DNA of 64,000 nucleotides from JACPLA01 sp964602055 (GTDB lineage Bacteria; Bacteroidota; Ignavibacteria; UBA10030): assembly GCA_964602055.1 (NCBI GenBank), contig CAZRPU010000001.1:124001-188000 (forward strand), given 5' to 3'. Positions 43,580 to 52,231 of this stretch are shown in pieces. The notes under the pieces were generated by a model. That model saw only the letters and a list, made by a program, of their open reading frames with translations, ran no database searches and was not told the DNA's origin. Each line of letters opens with the position of its first letter. The first letter of the stretch is position 1. The position numbers and the translations under genes were made by a program.

Positions 43580-44827
43580 ATGACAACAATCAACAACGTG
43601 TTCTGGTCGTACCCCCGGGTGTTCCTCCTGACATCGTTCCTGGCATTGGCTCCTCGGATGTCCGCGCAGGTTTCCATCAGCGGCATTTACGATTTTGAAG
43701 TAAAAAAGGGGGGTGCGCAAAGCACTCCGGGGACGAACAAACTGAACAATGGAAACATTCAGTTTAACATACACGGTCTGCACCTGTTTCTCGAAGGGGA
43801 GATTTCTCCCGACATTTCGTTTTCGGGAAAGATAGCAGCCACAAAAAGGGGCGGGGAGGATGCGGCCATAGTCTCCCTTGAGCTGGCCCACGTGACGTTC
43901 TCGAATGTTGTCGGGGAAATCGTGAATATCTCTGCTGGGAAAATTCTTACGCCGTTCGGCGCGTACTCCCGGCGACAGCTTTCCCCGGACAATCCGCTCA
44001 TCGGCACACCGCTCTTCTTCTATTACCTGACCAATGTTTCGCCGTCGTTTGGTTATTTGAATTCCGCAACTCTCCCGCTGGCGCAAGCTTCCTATGGAGG
44101 ACAGCTCTCCACCATCTACTACGGCGGGTATTATTCAGGTGTGGAGGTGTTCGGGTCGATCGCCGGCAATCTTTTCTCCTATGATGTCGCCGTGATGAAT
44201 GCCCCGCTTTCTTCGACACATTCCGGCATCAATCTCGACAAACAAGTGGGCATCCACGGCCGGGTTGCGGTTCAACCGGCAATCTGGGGAACGGCCGGAG
44301 TCTCCTATGCCGGCGGTTCGTTTCTCGAAAGCGGGCCCGTGAATCAATCGATGGGATCGCTCGACGAATTCAAACAGCAAACCGTTGGACTCGACCTCAA
44401 TCTCAATTACTTGTATTACGAGTTCAATGCCGAATACATTCTCAATGAATTTCAATCTCCATATATTGTCTACAATCTCAGTCCGCCGCCATTCTACGTT
44501 TCCGGATTGGCAGGCAGGAGCATGAGGCTCTCCAGCAGGGAGATCCTTATCGATCTGAAAATTGACGCACCCTTTTATGCCGGATTGTATATTGCAGGGC
44601 GTTACAACGCAGTCATGTTTGGTTCCATCACCGATCCCTTTTCCAGTTCTCCCACCTTCGGATCGAGCATTCCCTGGGACAGGGACGTGCAGCGTTTCGA
44701 GTTTACTGTGGGGTATAAGCCGGCTCGGGGAGTGATAGTGAAGGTTGGCTATCAAACCACGAAAGTGGACGTTGCTCCCCGGCCCGACCTCGATGTCCTG
44801 GGATCTCAGGTTTCAATCAGCTTTTAA
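43580..44827 (+). CDS. Outer-membrane beta-barrel protein, porin-like
   Basis: A 415-residue protein with an N-terminal signal sequence (about 10-28) and then mostly short amphipathic strands alternating with polar turns, ending in a terminal phenylalanine (QVSISF), which is a BAM recognition signal. Segments such as SFSGKIAATKRGG, LEGEISPDIS and QRFEFTVGYKPARGVIVKVGYQTTK resemble phosphate-selective or general porins of Bacteroidota. No specific substrate can be named. It follows the sorting-domain gene by 7 bases and precedes the cupredoxin gene by 11. Confidence 0.75.
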   Translation: MTTINNVFWSYPRVFLLTSFLALAPRMSAQVSISGIYDFEVKKGGAQSTPGTNKLNNGNIQFNIHGLHLFLEGEISPDISFSGKIAATKRGGEDAAIVSLELAHVTFSNVVGEIVNISAGKILTPFGAYSRRQLSPDNPLIGTPLFFYYLTNVSPSFGYLNSATLPLAQASYGGQLSTIYYGGYYSGVEVFGSIAGNLFSYDVAVMNAPLSSTHSGINLDKQVGIHGRVAVQPAIWGTAGVSYAGGSFLESGPVNQSMGSLDEFKQQTVGLDLNLNYLYYEFNAEYILNEFQSPYIVYNLSPPPFYVSGLAGRSMRLSSREILIDLKIDAPFYAGLYIAGRYNAVMFGSITDPFSSSPTFGSSIPWDRDVQRFEFTVGYKPARGVIVKVGYQTTKVDVAPRPDLDVLGSQVSISF

Positions 44828-44838
44828 GAAGGAGATCG

Positions 44839-45558
44839 ATGAGCAGATCTGTAAGAAACGACGCAGGCAAACGTTGCGCGGTAACATCCGTGATTGCTGC
44901 AATTGTTCTGGTCCTCACCGGGTTGCCTGGTCCCTCGGCACAGGCGCAAACCGGTACCATCCGCGGGACAATCCGGCTTCCCGTCCTGGCGCAGGTCGCT
45001 CCAAGAGCAAAGGCTTCTCGCTATCGAACTGCCCCTGCGGCGGATCAATCCCGGTCGGAGGCCGCAGTTGACAAGCCTGATGTGACGAACGTTGTCGTTT
45101 ATGTTGAAGGGAGCGGGCTGGAAAACCTTGCAAAACCCTCAAAGCCGGTCCTGCTGGATCAACGCGATGCTGCGTTTCTTCCTCATGTACTTCCCATTGT
45201 GAAGGGCAGCTCGGTGCGCATTGTGAATAGAGATAAGACGTATCACAATGTTTTTTCCCTTTCCAATGTAAAAAAGTTCAATATTGGCCGAAGACCGACC
45301 GGGGAAGAAGTCCCTGTTGATTTCGACAAGTCGGGCGTCGTGCAGGTATTTTGCGACATTCATTCAAATATGAGCGCCTTCATCCTTGTGCTCGACAACC
45401 CGCTCTTTGCCCAGCCCAACGATGCCGGGGTCTATGAGCTGCCAGGCGTTCCACCGGGACAATACCTCGTGCATGCATGGCATGAACGCATGTCCGCCGA
45501 GCCCCAGAGGGTAACGGTGCGCGCCGGTGAAACTCTGACGGTCAACTTTAACTTCTGA
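44839..45558 (+). CDS. Exported blue-copper (cupredoxin-like) protein
   Basis: A 239-residue protein with signal peptide (about 13-37) and a plastocyanin-like domain. The four canonical type-1 copper ligands can be seen: His136 in TYHNVF, Cys172 in VFCDIH, His175 and Met178, in the spacing of plastocyanin-type sites. A short beta-sandwich end (GVPPGQYLVHAWHERM) is like that of methylamine-utilisation cupredoxins. A strong ribosome site AAGGAG is at 44829-44834. It probably shuttles electrons or senses redox state in the periplasm; the following cyclase overlaps it by one base (TGATG). Confidence 0.82.
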   Translation: MSRSVRNDAGKRCAVTSVIAAIVLVLTGLPGPSAQAQTGTIRGTIRLPVLAQVAPRAKASRYRTAPAADQSRSEAAVDKPDVTNVVVYVEGSGLENLAKPSKPVLLDQRDAAFLPHVLPIVKGSSVRIVNRDKTYHNVFSLSNVKKFNIGRRPTGEEVPVDFDKSGVVQVFCDIHSNMSAFILVLDNPLFAQPNDAGVYELPGVPPGQYLVHAWHERMSAEPQRVTVRAGETLTVNFNF

Positions 45559-47273
45559 TGAGCGATACCTCAAGTCTTCTTCGACGGGCGCTCGCGCCCA
45601 CGCTGCGGAACAAGATCTACCTCCTCGTTGTCGGCCTCGTTGGAATCCTTATTTTCGTCGTGCTCACCATCGTCGATCAGCAGGTGCAGAGTGAGACCAT
45701 GACGAAAATGGAAGAGGATTTTCAAGCGAACTATCAGAATTTCAACCGATTCCTCAAGCTTCGCAACGAACGGCTGCGCGAATCGTGCCTCCTCATCACC
45801 GAACTTCCCGTTTTGAAAGCAAATCTGGCCACGAGGGATCCTGCAACGATCAAGAAATATATGTTGGATCCGGAGGCAGGCCCGGCCGGTGTCGTTGAAG
45901 CAGACCTCTTAACCCTGACCGATGCACGAGGCATTGTGCTCTTCAGGCTCGATCGGCCGGAATTGTACGGCGATACGCTCTCCTCGGTACCATTCATCAA
46001 ACGTGCCCTGCAGGGAGAATATTCTCCGCCGGGTGAGATCACCAGCTGGGTTAATGATGAACGCCTTTATCAGCTCGTGTCGCTCCCAGTGGTTCAGAGG
46101 GGCTATGTCGACGGCACCATTACCCTTGGAAATCGGATTACTCAGGCGGAAGCGGACCTCCTCAAACAAGATACTCAAAGCGAAATCACTTTTATTCTTG
46201 GAAACAGGGTTGTTGCGTCGACCCATTCTGACATCGGCCAGGTTGATTTGTTAAGGGCGTATCTCATGGAAAAGGACAGCATCAACGCCTGGATCCGCAG
46301 CGGCAACAGCATCCAACGCGAGGTAAAACTGGGGGATGAGAGGTTCATGTGCGCTTTTGCGCAGGTGTCGTCGGCTGGAGACGCAATCTATGTTATGGCC
46401 ACGTCGGTCGACAAAGCTCTTGCATCTCTCCAGGTCATCGAGCGGGTCATTCTCGGCGTGGGGGCCCTGGCAATCGTGTTGGCATTGTTCGGAGGGTTTG
46501 CACTTGCGCGAGGCATTACAGCCCCTGTTCAACGGTTGGTGGACGCGACAGAAAAGATACGCGAAGGGAACTACGACGTTCAACTCACTTCATCTTCGAG
46601 CGACGAAATCGGAATGCTCGCGCGGTCGTTCAACGAAATGGTGATAGGCCTGAGGGAGCGCATTCTGATGTCGAAATTCGTTTCAGCATCAACGGTGGAA
46701 ATGATCAGAGAAGGCGGCAAGCTCCAGCTGGGAGGAGAACGAAGGAATGTCACAGTGTTCTTTTCCGATATCCGGGGGTTCACGGCTTTTTCCGAACGCG
46801 TGCAGCCTGAGGTCGTTATCGACGTCCTGAATAAATACCTGAGCGCCCAGGCGAAGCAAATCGTCAAACACCACGGAATCATTGACAAATATGTCGGAGA
46901 CGAGCTCGTGGCGATTTTCGAAGGACCTGACATGGTGGACAATGCTCTGCTCGCCGCAATGGAGAGCCAACGGGAAGTGAGGAAGCTCAACCGTGAAAGC
47001 CCTGAGAATATTCAGGTTGGGATCGGGATAAACACAGGTATGGCCATTGTGGGGAACGTGGGAAGCGAAGAACGGATGGACCACACCGTTTTGGGGAATA
47101 ACATGAACCTTGGGGCCCGCTTGTGCTCAATTGCACAGCCGGGACAAATCCTCGTCACCGAGTCGTCGTGGCGGCTTGCGAAGAGCAAAGAAATCCGCGT
47201 CAATCAGCTTGATCCCATCACCGTCAAAGGGATTACCCGGCCCGTTCCCATCTACGAAGTTGTTTATCAGTAG
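45558..47273 (+). CDS. Membrane-bound class III adenylate/guanylate cyclase with HAMP domain
   Basis: A 571-residue sensor cyclase. Order: TM1 at about 20-39, an extracytoplasmic sensor domain of about 250 residues (looks like a PDC/Cache fold), TM2 at about 295-316, HAMP at about 317-370, and a class III catalytic domain at about 395-530. The metal-binding Asps lie in FSDIRGF and YVGDEL; the transition-state Asn and Arg in NNMNLGARL are present. The adenine/guanine selector positions read Lys and Thr, as in bacterial adenylate cyclases, so cAMP is more likely. It is coupled to the cupredoxin gene. Confidence 0.93.
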   Translation: MSDTSSLLRRALAPTLRNKIYLLVVGLVGILIFVVLTIVDQQVQSETMTKMEEDFQANYQNFNRFLKLRNERLRESCLLITELPVLKANLATRDPATIKKYMLDPEAGPAGVVEADLLTLTDARGIVLFRLDRPELYGDTLSSVPFIKRALQGEYSPPGEITSWVNDERLYQLVSLPVVQRGYVDGTITLGNRITQAEADLLKQDTQSEITFILGNRVVASTHSDIGQVDLLRAYLMEKDSINAWIRSGNSIQREVKLGDERFMCAFAQVSSAGDAIYVMATSVDKALASLQVIERVILGVGALAIVLALFGGFALARGITAPVQRLVDATEKIREGNYDVQLTSSSSDEIGMLARSFNEMVIGLRERILMSKFVSASTVEMIREGGKLQLGGERRNVTVFFSDIRGFTAFSERVQPEVVIDVLNKYLSAQAKQIVKHHGIIDKYVGDELVAIFEGPDMVDNALLAAMESQREVRKLNRESPENIQVGIGINTGMAIVGNVGSEERMDHTVLGNNMNLGARLCSIAQPGQILVTESSWRLAKSKEIRVNQLDPITVKGITRPVPIYEVVYQ

Positions 47274-47324
47274 CATATTCCAGCCCTACCCCTCCGATTC
47301 CTGCCACACTTCCTTGCCGTACAT

Positions 47325-48509
47325 TCAGGATGGATTGCCGTGTTTCAGGCGGGACTTCAACTCGCGGGCGGCAACGGCGTAACCTCCGTTGTCAGAGTCG
47401 ACGAGATGGATGTGGGCGCCGTTGTAACTGAAGATGAGGCATGTGATGAGAGCGGTGGGTGCTGTATGCAGTCCGTATGCCAAAACGCCCGTTTTATATT
47501 CTTTTTCCAGATAAGCAGTGAGTTCTCCGCGCTGGCGCCCCGTGCCGGAAAGCGTTTGACGCAACTTGTCGTCGAATTTCTTGAAATCCGTATTGGCGAC
47601 AAGCTGTTGTTTGTACGCCCCCCAATCGATGTTGGCCGAACGATACCTGATCTTCATCAGCAACGCCCCCAGAAGCACTTTGAAGCGAATGCGAAACCAA
47701 TACAGGATGCGGGTGAGCCGCCCCTTCCCAAACGACCGCACGTTCGATTCTCCCGAGAGCCTTTTCTCGGTAAATGCATAGGACAGAAGGCCTTCCTGGA
47801 CCGGGTGACACATCGTGTCGGACCCATAGATCTGGCTCACTTTTGCAATCACCTCCCGATAGGTCGCGTTGCGTTCTGCCGATTCTCCCGAGGTTGCCTG
47901 GACAATGAGCGAGACTATTTCGCCGTGGGCGCTTGGTACGTTCTGCCATCGACATTCGAGGCCTGAAAAATCGGCCTCGACGGCGGCGCCGTCGAGCTTC
48001 AAGCGGTAGCGCTCCCCCTCCTGAGGGTCTTTCAGAACTTCTTCGGCGAACTGAAGACCCCAGCCCGTAAAGACCGCCTGAACGAAGTTCTCAGAAACGC
48101 GATAGCGGGCTACCAGCACGTCATAACCGGCCTTGCGGATTTCGGACACAGGGACGACGCCTACGCGAAGCTCCAGTTGATAGACTTCCTGTGCCATTTT
48201 CTTCGTGGCAAGAAGTGCTTCGCGCGCCCGCGGAAGAAGGGATTCATGAACACAAAGGCTGGCTCCGTCTCCTCCGAACACAAAAGGAAGGGAAAACGAT
48301 CTTGTCAAATTAAGCATTGCCATGATGGTGGAAGCACCCATCAGATTGACTTCTTTATACAATCCCCTCCCGATTGCCGTAGTCGAATCCTTGACATCGG
48401 AAACGACAACATGCCAATCATCCGGGAGAGGAGTGTAGATTGCTGCATCGGCGATGTCAAGAAAATTTGCCGTTACCGGAAGGTCAAGATAAAATGAGGG
48501 TGTGCTCAT
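47325..48509 (-). CDS. DUF3095 protein with cyclase-like metal motifs
   Basis: A 394-residue cytoplasmic protein that I recognise as DUF3095, without a characterised function. The N-terminal part has VVVSDVKDSTTAI (about 34-46) and then FVFGGDGASL and LRVGVVPVSEI, which correspond in order to the DIxxST, GDG and glycine strand segments of nucleotide cyclase/GGDEF folds. The C-terminal half is helical. The start at 48509 is 22 bases after the VOC stop and puts FYxxLP at the N-terminus; the region upstream overlaps the VOC gene and is not preferred. It lies tail to tail with a class III cyclase gene. Confidence 0.8.
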   Translation of the reverse strand: MSTPSFYLDLPVTANFLDIADAAIYTPLPDDWHVVVSDVKDSTTAIGRGLYKEVNLMGASTIMAMLNLTRSFSLPFVFGGDGASLCVHESLLPRAREALLATKKMAQEVYQLELRVGVVPVSEIRKAGYDVLVARYRVSENFVQAVFTGWGLQFAEEVLKDPQEGERYRLKLDGAAVEADFSGLECRWQNVPSAHGEIVSLIVQATSGESAERNATYREVIAKVSQIYGSDTMCHPVQEGLLSYAFTEKRLSGESNVRSFGKGRLTRILYWFRIRFKVLLGALLMKIRYRSANIDWGAYKQQLVANTDFKKFDDKLRQTLSGTGRQRGELTAYLEKEYKTGVLAYGLHTAPTALITCLIFSYNGAHIHLVDSDNGGYAVAARELKSRLKHGNPS

Positions 48510-48531
48510 ATTTGCGGTTTGATCATGCTGT

Positions 48532-48885
48532 TCATGTGTCGGACCAGACAGCGAGTTCATTCCCGCCGGGATCGGTGAAGTGAAATCGACGTCCACCGGG
48601 AAAAGAGAAAATCGGTTTCGCAATGACACCCCCGTTTTTTACGACTCTTGTTTCCGTTTCTTCAAGTTTCGATGCATACAGGACGATGAGGGGCCCTTCC
48701 TGTTTCACCGAGGCGGCCTTCCGAAATCCGCCCGTCATGCGCCCGTCCTCGAAGCTCACATAGTCCGGCCCGTAATCCGTGAACTTCCACCCAAAAGTGG
48801 ATTCATAGAATCGTTTTGTTGCGGGTATGTCGGTCGACGGAAATTCGACATAATCGATGCGCTTGTCGTTGTTCTGGTTTGACAT
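48532..48885 (-). CDS. VOC-superfamily (glyoxalase-like) protein
   Basis: A 117-residue single-module protein with the vicinal-oxygen-chelate pattern: IDYVEFPSTDIPATKRFYESTFGW at the N-terminus and FTDPGGNELAVW at the C-terminus. Both end strands with Glu or Gln ligands are present, so it may bind a divalent metal as a dimer. It resembles the small bleomycin-resistance/PhnB-like group; the substrate is unknown. It is 37 bases downstream of the PHP gene on the same strand and 22 bases upstream of DUF3095. Confidence 0.82.
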   Translation of the reverse strand: MSNQNNDKRIDYVEFPSTDIPATKRFYESTFGWKFTDYGPDYVSFEDGRMTGGFRKAASVKQEGPLIVLYASKLEETETRVVKNGGVIAKPIFSFPGGRRFHFTDPGGNELAVWSDT

Positions 48886-48922
48886 GGATCCTCAACTGTT
48901 GGTCATGAGAGGGAAAGAGGAA

Positions 48923-49897
48923 TCAGCGATTTCCAACCTTCACAGGCTGCGTCCAGGCCCTTCTGCCGTTGCTTTCTTCGATTCTGGCTCGCACATACCC
49001 TTCGTTGCCTGTAAACCGGTACAGAGCCGGGTTCTCGTATGAAAGAGCGAGTTGTTTTCCCCCCGCTCCGATGAACACGACGCGATAGCGCCTCGAGTCG
49101 TTCGCAGGTTGTGCAATGTCGATAATGAGATCTTTCGCCGTTATCCGGACATCTTTCAGCGTGACTCCGGTGGAAGAATAGAAGTCACCGTGTTTCAGTG
49201 ATGCGACAAGGGACTGCGCGGTGAGTGCAGGAGACCGGACAACAACCCAGGCCCTTCCGGGATTGGCATGTTCCATGGAGAATTCACCGAGGAAGTTGTG
49301 GGAATCGTCAACGGCGGCTCCATAGACCTCGATCCCTGCCGAGAGGAGCCCGTCCCACATTTGCTCGGTGGAAGGAGTTTGTCCATCCCCTGCATGATTG
49401 ACAAGGGGATGGCCGCTCGCAATCTCAAGGAGGAAAGGTCCGCGGAGAGGCAACATCTCCGCCACCGTGAAAGCCCAAAGGAAATTCGGATGATTGATAA
49501 GCGCAACGCCTCCTTGCTGCTCCACTGCGGCCAGAGTTGTCCGAAGGATCTCCGTCACTGACGAGCCGTCCTGGGGCGGTATGACACTGGTAATTCCTAA
49601 CGCGTTGACGTGAACGGCCTTCTTGTTTGTGATTTCTTCGGCACCAAGGAGCAAAAACAAGTCGCCGGGATTCGAATCGAGAGGATTGGGGTCAGTGAAT
49701 GTATTGTGGTCCGTGATTGCGAGGAAATGATACCCGCTGCGTTTGTACCACGCCATGACGTTCGCGGGAGGGGAGTCGCCGTCGGAGTTGATGGTATGGG
49801 AGTGGAGGTTTCCCTTGTACCATCGGCTGGGCTGATCCTGTGTCAAGGCGAAGGACGAAAGAAGAAACAGAAGGGAACAGAGAAAGCGTGTTTTCAT
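48923..49897 (-). CDS. Exported PHP-domain phosphoesterase-like protein
   Basis: A 324-residue protein with signal peptide (about 3-20). The PHP metal motifs NLHSHTINSDG and LAITDHNTFTD are at about 30-66, followed by EEITN and INHPNFLW His-rich motifs and DDSHNF; all metal ligands of the trinuclear centre seem present. Such CehA/McbA-type proteins hydrolyse carbamate or phosphoester compounds in some bacteria. The C-terminal third is a small beta domain. Function here is unknown; the small genes beside it do not help. Confidence 0.85.
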   Translation of the reverse strand: MKTRFLCSLLFLLSSFALTQDQPSRWYKGNLHSHTINSDGDSPPANVMAWYKRSGYHFLAITDHNTFTDPNPLDSNPGDLFLLLGAEEITNKKAVHVNALGITSVIPPQDGSSVTEILRTTLAAVEQQGGVALINHPNFLWAFTVAEMLPLRGPFLLEIASGHPLVNHAGDGQTPSTEQMWDGLLSAGIEVYGAAVDDSHNFLGEFSMEHANPGRAWVVVRSPALTAQSLVASLKHGDFYSSTGVTLKDVRITAKDLIIDIAQPANDSRRYRVVFIGAGGKQLALSYENPALYRFTGNEGYVRARIEESNGRRAWTQPVKVGNR

Positions 49898-49914
49898 GGC
49901 TGACGAATGATGAA

Positions 49915-50460
49915 TTAGTGAAATGTCAGGGAGTGAAACGCATCGTTCGTACCAAACACTTCCGTGAGATCATCCGGGTTGTCATAGAGGAAAAAAACAA
50001 ACGCTCTTCCCCGGCCGAGTTTTTCAATCGCAGACATGAGGCACCATTGGTATCCTTTTCCGAAATCGGAATCAAGCGTGACCACTCCGGTCCATCCGGT
50101 ATCGGCGTGGAATTCCGCCCGCACGTCGGCCGCGGCATACTCCGCGGGGGTGATTCGCTTCCCGTGGGAAATGTTGAGTCCCATGGTGATCACCATCAGT
50201 TCGAGCGGGATCGGTTGCCCTTTCTCTTGCGCAGGGATGACGCGGTATCGGATTTCGAGTTTTCTGGTGAGAGATCGAACCGCATAATCATAAGCAACAT
50301 CTCCGTTCGCAACGACGGGAACGGCCGTGAATCCCCTCGGGAAAACAAAACTCATGGAGGCGGACTTCAAGAGTTTCTGAAATGTGCCGGGAACCTGTTG
50401 TGGTTGCGCCGCAGAGAGCGCCGGGAGGAGGAAGACGACTGACAGCAGGAACGACTTCAC
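49915..50460 (-). CDS. Exported protein of unknown function
   Basis: A 181-residue protein with an N-terminal signal peptide (about 2-18, ending SAAQ). The mature part is beta-rich with a FVFPRGF start and a CLMSAIEKL helix near the end; I do not recognise the family, although the YRVIPAQEKGQPIPLE segment resembles secreted lipid-associated domains. It starts with GTG inside the stop region of the preceding SnoaL-like gene (GTGA overlap), so the two are coupled. Confidence 0.65.
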   Translation of the reverse strand: MKSFLLSVVFLLPALSAAQPQQVPGTFQKLLKSASMSFVFPRGFTAVPVVANGDVAYDYAVRSLTRKLEIRYRVIPAQEKGQPIPLELMVITMGLNISHGKRITPAEYAAADVRAEFHADTGWTGVVTLDSDFGKGYQWCLMSAIEKLGRGRAFVFFLYDNPDDLTEVFGTNDAFHSLTFH

Positions 50461-50873
50461 GTATTGTTCTCCTTCTGTGCTCTCAACATGGCGTCAAGAT
50501 TCTGAAGATCGCCAAGGACCCAGAGATCCGCGATTGCATCTTTCGAAAAGCGGAACAGGGCTGCGCCCAACCATGATACGTGTTGTCCCGTCGGTGTAAA
50601 ACCGCGAAAAGGGCCCCGGTGGATCCCTGAGAATTGCATTTTGGCAAAGGCATAGATCTCTTCCGCTACACATTGAAGAATTGCACAATGATACTCCGAT
50701 AGGGAAGAACGCAATGTGCGTACATACTCCTTGAAAGCATAGCGGCCGCTGAGTTCGACCCCCAGAGATCCATGAAAAGAAAAATCCTCAGCAATCAGAG
50801 CATCTATAGCAGAAAGATCTCCGGAGTTCCAGATCCGGTCATAAAAGGCTTTGACCAGGGGCGGGGTGCTCAT
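50457..50873 (-). CDS. SnoaL-like ester-cyclase-type protein
   Basis: A 138-residue NTF2-fold protein. FYDRIWNSGDLSAIDALIAEDFSFHGSLG and the later GFTPTGQHVSWLGAALFRF, with IADLWVLGDLQ at the end, follow the pattern of SnoaL-like polyketide cyclases/ester cyclases, which are widespread in small accessory operons. The residues for catalysis in true SnoaL enzymes cannot be judged here. It overlaps the exported unknown gene by four bases. Confidence 0.8.
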   Translation of the reverse strand: MSTPPLVKAFYDRIWNSGDLSAIDALIAEDFSFHGSLGVELSGRYAFKEYVRTLRSSLSEYHCAILQCVAEEIYAFAKMQFSGIHRGPFRGFTPTGQHVSWLGAALFRFSKDAIADLWVLGDLQNLDAMLRAQKENNT

Positions 50874-50888
50874 CGTGCGAAGGACAAT

Positions 50889-51293
50889 TTACGGTGACTC
50901 CCGGGACGTACCCTCCCTGGATGTCGTCCGCTGGGAAAATCGGATTCGGGCGATTCCGGCAACACCGAGGAGGAGCGTCAGGCCCGAGCCGGCGAGTCCG
51001 AGGTAGAGGGGGGAGAAGGTCAGATCGTCAGCAGCCTCGGCCATTTCCTCGGAGAGCGTCTCCCCCCGCTCGATGATGGCTTCCTGCAAAGTGTCTGATT
51101 CCTCCCAATAGCCCATCAGGCCGATAGCGTTCGGAAGCAAGAGCGCGAAAACGGAATACAGGACGAATTTCTTGATGACCCTCACTGTGAAGAGCATGAT
51201 CCAGCCGGCAAGGAACAACAGGGCGGTGGAGATGAGAATCGGCTGCGCCCAGATTCCGGAATCGACATACAGTCCCTTGAGTTCTTCCAACAT
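50889..51293 (-). CDS. Small membrane protein with three predicted helices
   Basis: A 134-residue protein with hydrophobic segments at about 16-37, 42-62 and 95-118 and an acidic stretch (ESDTLQEAIIERGETLSEEMAEAADD) between helices two and three. No family is recognised. I chose the ATG at 51293 because AAGGAAG stands 10 bases before it and homologue-like sequence begins there; the frame remains open upstream toward the thioesterase gene. It lies between the thioesterase and SnoaL-like genes on the same strand. Confidence 0.6.
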   Translation of the reverse strand: MLEELKGLYVDSGIWAQPILISTALLFLAGWIMLFTVRVIKKFVLYSVFALLLPNAIGLMGYWEESDTLQEAIIERGETLSEEMAEAADDLTFSPLYLGLAGSGLTLLLGVAGIARIRFSQRTTSREGTSRESP

Positions 51294-51393
51294 GGTGGAA
51301 GCTTCCTTCAGATTGTGGAAAGCAATGTAGGGAACGGGGATCTCAGTCGCAAAAACGTCCGGTGGAGGTTTTTCCTCCGAAACAACCGATCGG

Positions 51394-51828
51394 TCAGGCC
51401 CGACCCGTTGAAAATGCGTTGCGCACCATTTCGTCGACACGAGAAGGCTTGAAAGTCGTTGAGTCAACGGGACACCAGAGTGTCCTGGCAACAGCAAGAA
51501 CCTTCCGGTCCGAGGCACGGACAATCTCGGTATGGCGTTCAAAGGTGATATCGGAGGCCAGTCCGACCCACGTTCTGGCCACGATCGCATCCTCTCTCAG
51601 GGCCGCCCTTTTGTAATCTATCTCGTGACGCACGACAACCCATTTCCACTTTTTTTGCTGTTCGGGCGTTGCTCGTGCCTTCCAATGAGCCACGGCTGCT
51701 TCCTGAACCCAGCGGAGATAGACAACATTATTGACATGCCCTAAAACATCGATGTCGGCGTCGCCGACCTTGATCGAAAGCTCGTATCGTTCTGTTGGTA
51801 TGTTGTTTTCCCCTTCGCTGGTGCGCAT
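51394..51828 (-). CDS. Hotdog-fold acyl-CoA thioesterase
   Basis: A 144-residue 4-hydroxybenzoyl-CoA thioesterase-like protein. VGDADIDVLGHVNNVVYLRWVQEA (residues about 20-43) has the catalytic Asp of the D-x-x-G-H-V-N-N signature; the rest of the hotdog strands follow. It hydrolyses an acyl-CoA in the cytoplasm; chain length is not readable. The ATG at 51828 was chosen because it gives the normal length; a longer open frame extends into the DUF2255 gene upstream. Confidence 0.85.
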   Translation of the reverse strand: MRTSEGENNIPTERYELSIKVGDADIDVLGHVNNVVYLRWVQEAAVAHWKARATPEQQKKWKWVVVRHEIDYKRAALREDAIVARTWVGLASDITFERHTEIVRASDRKVLAVARTLWCPVDSTTFKPSRVDEMVRNAFSTGRA

Positions 51829-51851
51829 GGTGGTTATCCGCGACAGGCCGT

Positions 51852-52229
51852 TCAGGCCGGCAGGAGTTCCAGGGTTGAGTTCTTCCGCTTTGCCGTCCGG
51901 AATCCGCGCACGTACACTAGAGATCCGGGTGTATGGTATTTGATCTGATAGGCCCTGCTGACTTCGTTCTTGATGGCGCCGCTTCTTACCCAAATTGCCC
52001 GCACGGGGACGTTTCGGTTCTTCACTTTGATGGTTGCACGCGGATCGTCACGAAGCGCCATATTCCACCCGTTGGGGCTTACATCCCATGACCGAACAAA
52101 CGCTCTTCTACCAACAACGACGATCCAGATACCGATAAAACGGTGTGACCCTTTGCCGGCGCGGATGGCGAGAATCTTGCTGTCGCGGAGGAAATCAAGG
52201 GTATCTTGTGGAAACCTGCGGGCGGCCAT
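51852..52229 (-). CDS. DUF2255-like protein
   Basis: A 125-residue protein with FPQDTLDFLRDSKILAIRAGKGSHRFIG, then WIVVVGRRAFVRSWDVSPNGWNMALRDDPRATIKV, which fits the DUF2255 pattern related to flavin-binding split-barrel proteins. The conserved WxxxY-like cap is present (NGWNMAL). Function unknown. The ATG at 52229 overlaps the region after the TMEM175 stop (52232) by two bases of spacing, so the two are probably cotranscribed. Assignment is from pattern memory and moderately sure. Confidence 0.6.
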   Translation of the reverse strand: MAARRFPQDTLDFLRDSKILAIRAGKGSHRFIGIWIVVVGRRAFVRSWDVSPNGWNMALRDDPRATIKVKNRNVPVRAIWVRSGAIKNEVSRAYQIKYHTPGSLVYVRGFRTAKRKNSTLELLPA

Positions 52230-52231
52230 TG

